64,000 nucleotides of DNA from Isochrysis galbana (lineage: Eukaryota; Haptophyta; Isochrysidales; Isochrysidaceae): assembly GCA_018136815.1 (NCBI GenBank), contig CM030934.1:1812695-1876694 (forward strand). The letters run 5' to 3'. The notes beneath the pieces were generated by a model, which saw only the letters and a list, made by a program, of their open reading frames with translations, searched no databases and had not been told where the DNA came from. This document shows, one piece after another, positions 63,732-64,000 of this stretch. A program made the position numbers and the translations under genes. Each line of letters begins with the position of its first letter. Position 1 is the stretch's first letter.

Positions 63732-64000
63732 GAGACAGAGAGAGAGAGAGAGGGAGAGGGTAGTTCTCTGTCCAGAGGGGGGGAGGAGAGGAGAGGGAGG
63801 GGGGAAGGCTGGGGCGCGCGCGGGAAAAGGGGGGCGAGGGGGCGAGGGGGAGGGGGGTTGGACGGGGAGAAAGAGGGAAGAGAGAGGGGCGGGGGGGGAA
63901 GGGGGAGAGAGAGAGAGAGAGAAAGAGGGGGAAAGGGAGAGAGAGAGAGAGGGAGAGAGAGCGAGGGGCGAGGGAGGGAGGGGGCGAGGGAGGGAGGGAG
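63641..64000 (+). repeat. (GA)n and G-rich purine tract at the window edge
   Basis: Dominated by (GA)n with GGGA interruptions and rare pyrimidines, resembling the tracts upstream of other genes here. It continues past the window. Confidence 0.85.

Overview
The window is nuclear DNA from a GC-rich, intron-bearing unicellular eukaryote, most likely an alga. The evidence is multi-exon genes with short introns, a gamma-tubulin complex subunit, an ELM2-SANT chromatin protein, MA3-domain translation control, GT77 cell-wall-type glycosyltransferases and a heavy load of retroelements. The splice donors are often GTGCG-type and sometimes GC. A haptophyte or similar secondary alga would fit, but no marker fixes the lineage. 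Two 100-base runs of N (26001-26100, 60843-60942) are assembly gaps, and each interrupts a gene.

Host genes, left to right: the 3' end of a coiled-coil protein (3-1043, +); a GFA/CENP-V-type zinc protein (4941-6011, -, 3 exons); GCP2 of the gamma-tubulin complex (8784-12292, -, 6 exons); a GOLD-domain/coiled-coil protein (14697-16804, +, 6 exons); a TauD/TfdA-type Fe(II)/2-oxoglutarate dioxygenase (21552-23118, -, 3 exons) divergent from a PDCD4-like MA3 protein that runs into the first gap (23873-25883, +); a membrane-anchored ML-domain protein (30481-31347, -); an XEG113-like GT77 arabinosyltransferase (35831-38041, +); two unrelated four-helix membrane proteins (40655-41602, -; 47860-48615, +); a fusion of two nucleotide-sugar transferase domains (50710-54299, -, 7 exons); an MBD-like/ELM2/SANT corepressor-type protein (56662-60159, +, 4 exons); and an ankyrin-repeat gene split by the second gap (60453 onward). 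There are no operons. The genes look functionally independent, apart from a common secretory/glycosylation flavour among the GT and ML genes.

About half of the window is mobile DNA. The most informative class is a set of roughly 0.85-1.1 kb GC-rich elements without a visible transposase, flanked by 15-18 bp target-site duplications (TSDs) and usually ending in short microsatellite tails such as (TTG)n or (ATT)n. These marks point to target-primed reverse transcription, as for SINEs and LINEs. Copies lie at 2926-3874, 17676-20383 (a 2.7 kb composite), 32701-33616, 34549-35507, 42566-43697 (nested in another copy) and 62098-62952. A LINE C-terminal remnant (26820-28571, -) shares its 3' end with some of them and is a candidate source of the machinery.

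There are also broken Ty3/gypsy chromovirus pieces (RT at about 8140, integrase at 18345, a protease/RT linker plus chromodomain at 43894-45031), a Gag with a CCHC knuckle (45681-47587, -) beside a putative LTR, three related short LTRs (13157, 54471, 56228), an N-terminal BED-finger transposase piece (26160), and a 385 bp terminal-inverted-repeat element (55288-55672) for which the window itself supplies an empty-site paralogue. An 881 bp uninterrupted homopurine run lies just upstream of the GOLD gene. I found no tRNA, rRNA or CRISPR. No single undescribed multi-gene system stands out; the most novel items are the SINE-like families, the TIR element, the fused glycosyltransferase and the MBD-ELM2-SANT architecture.
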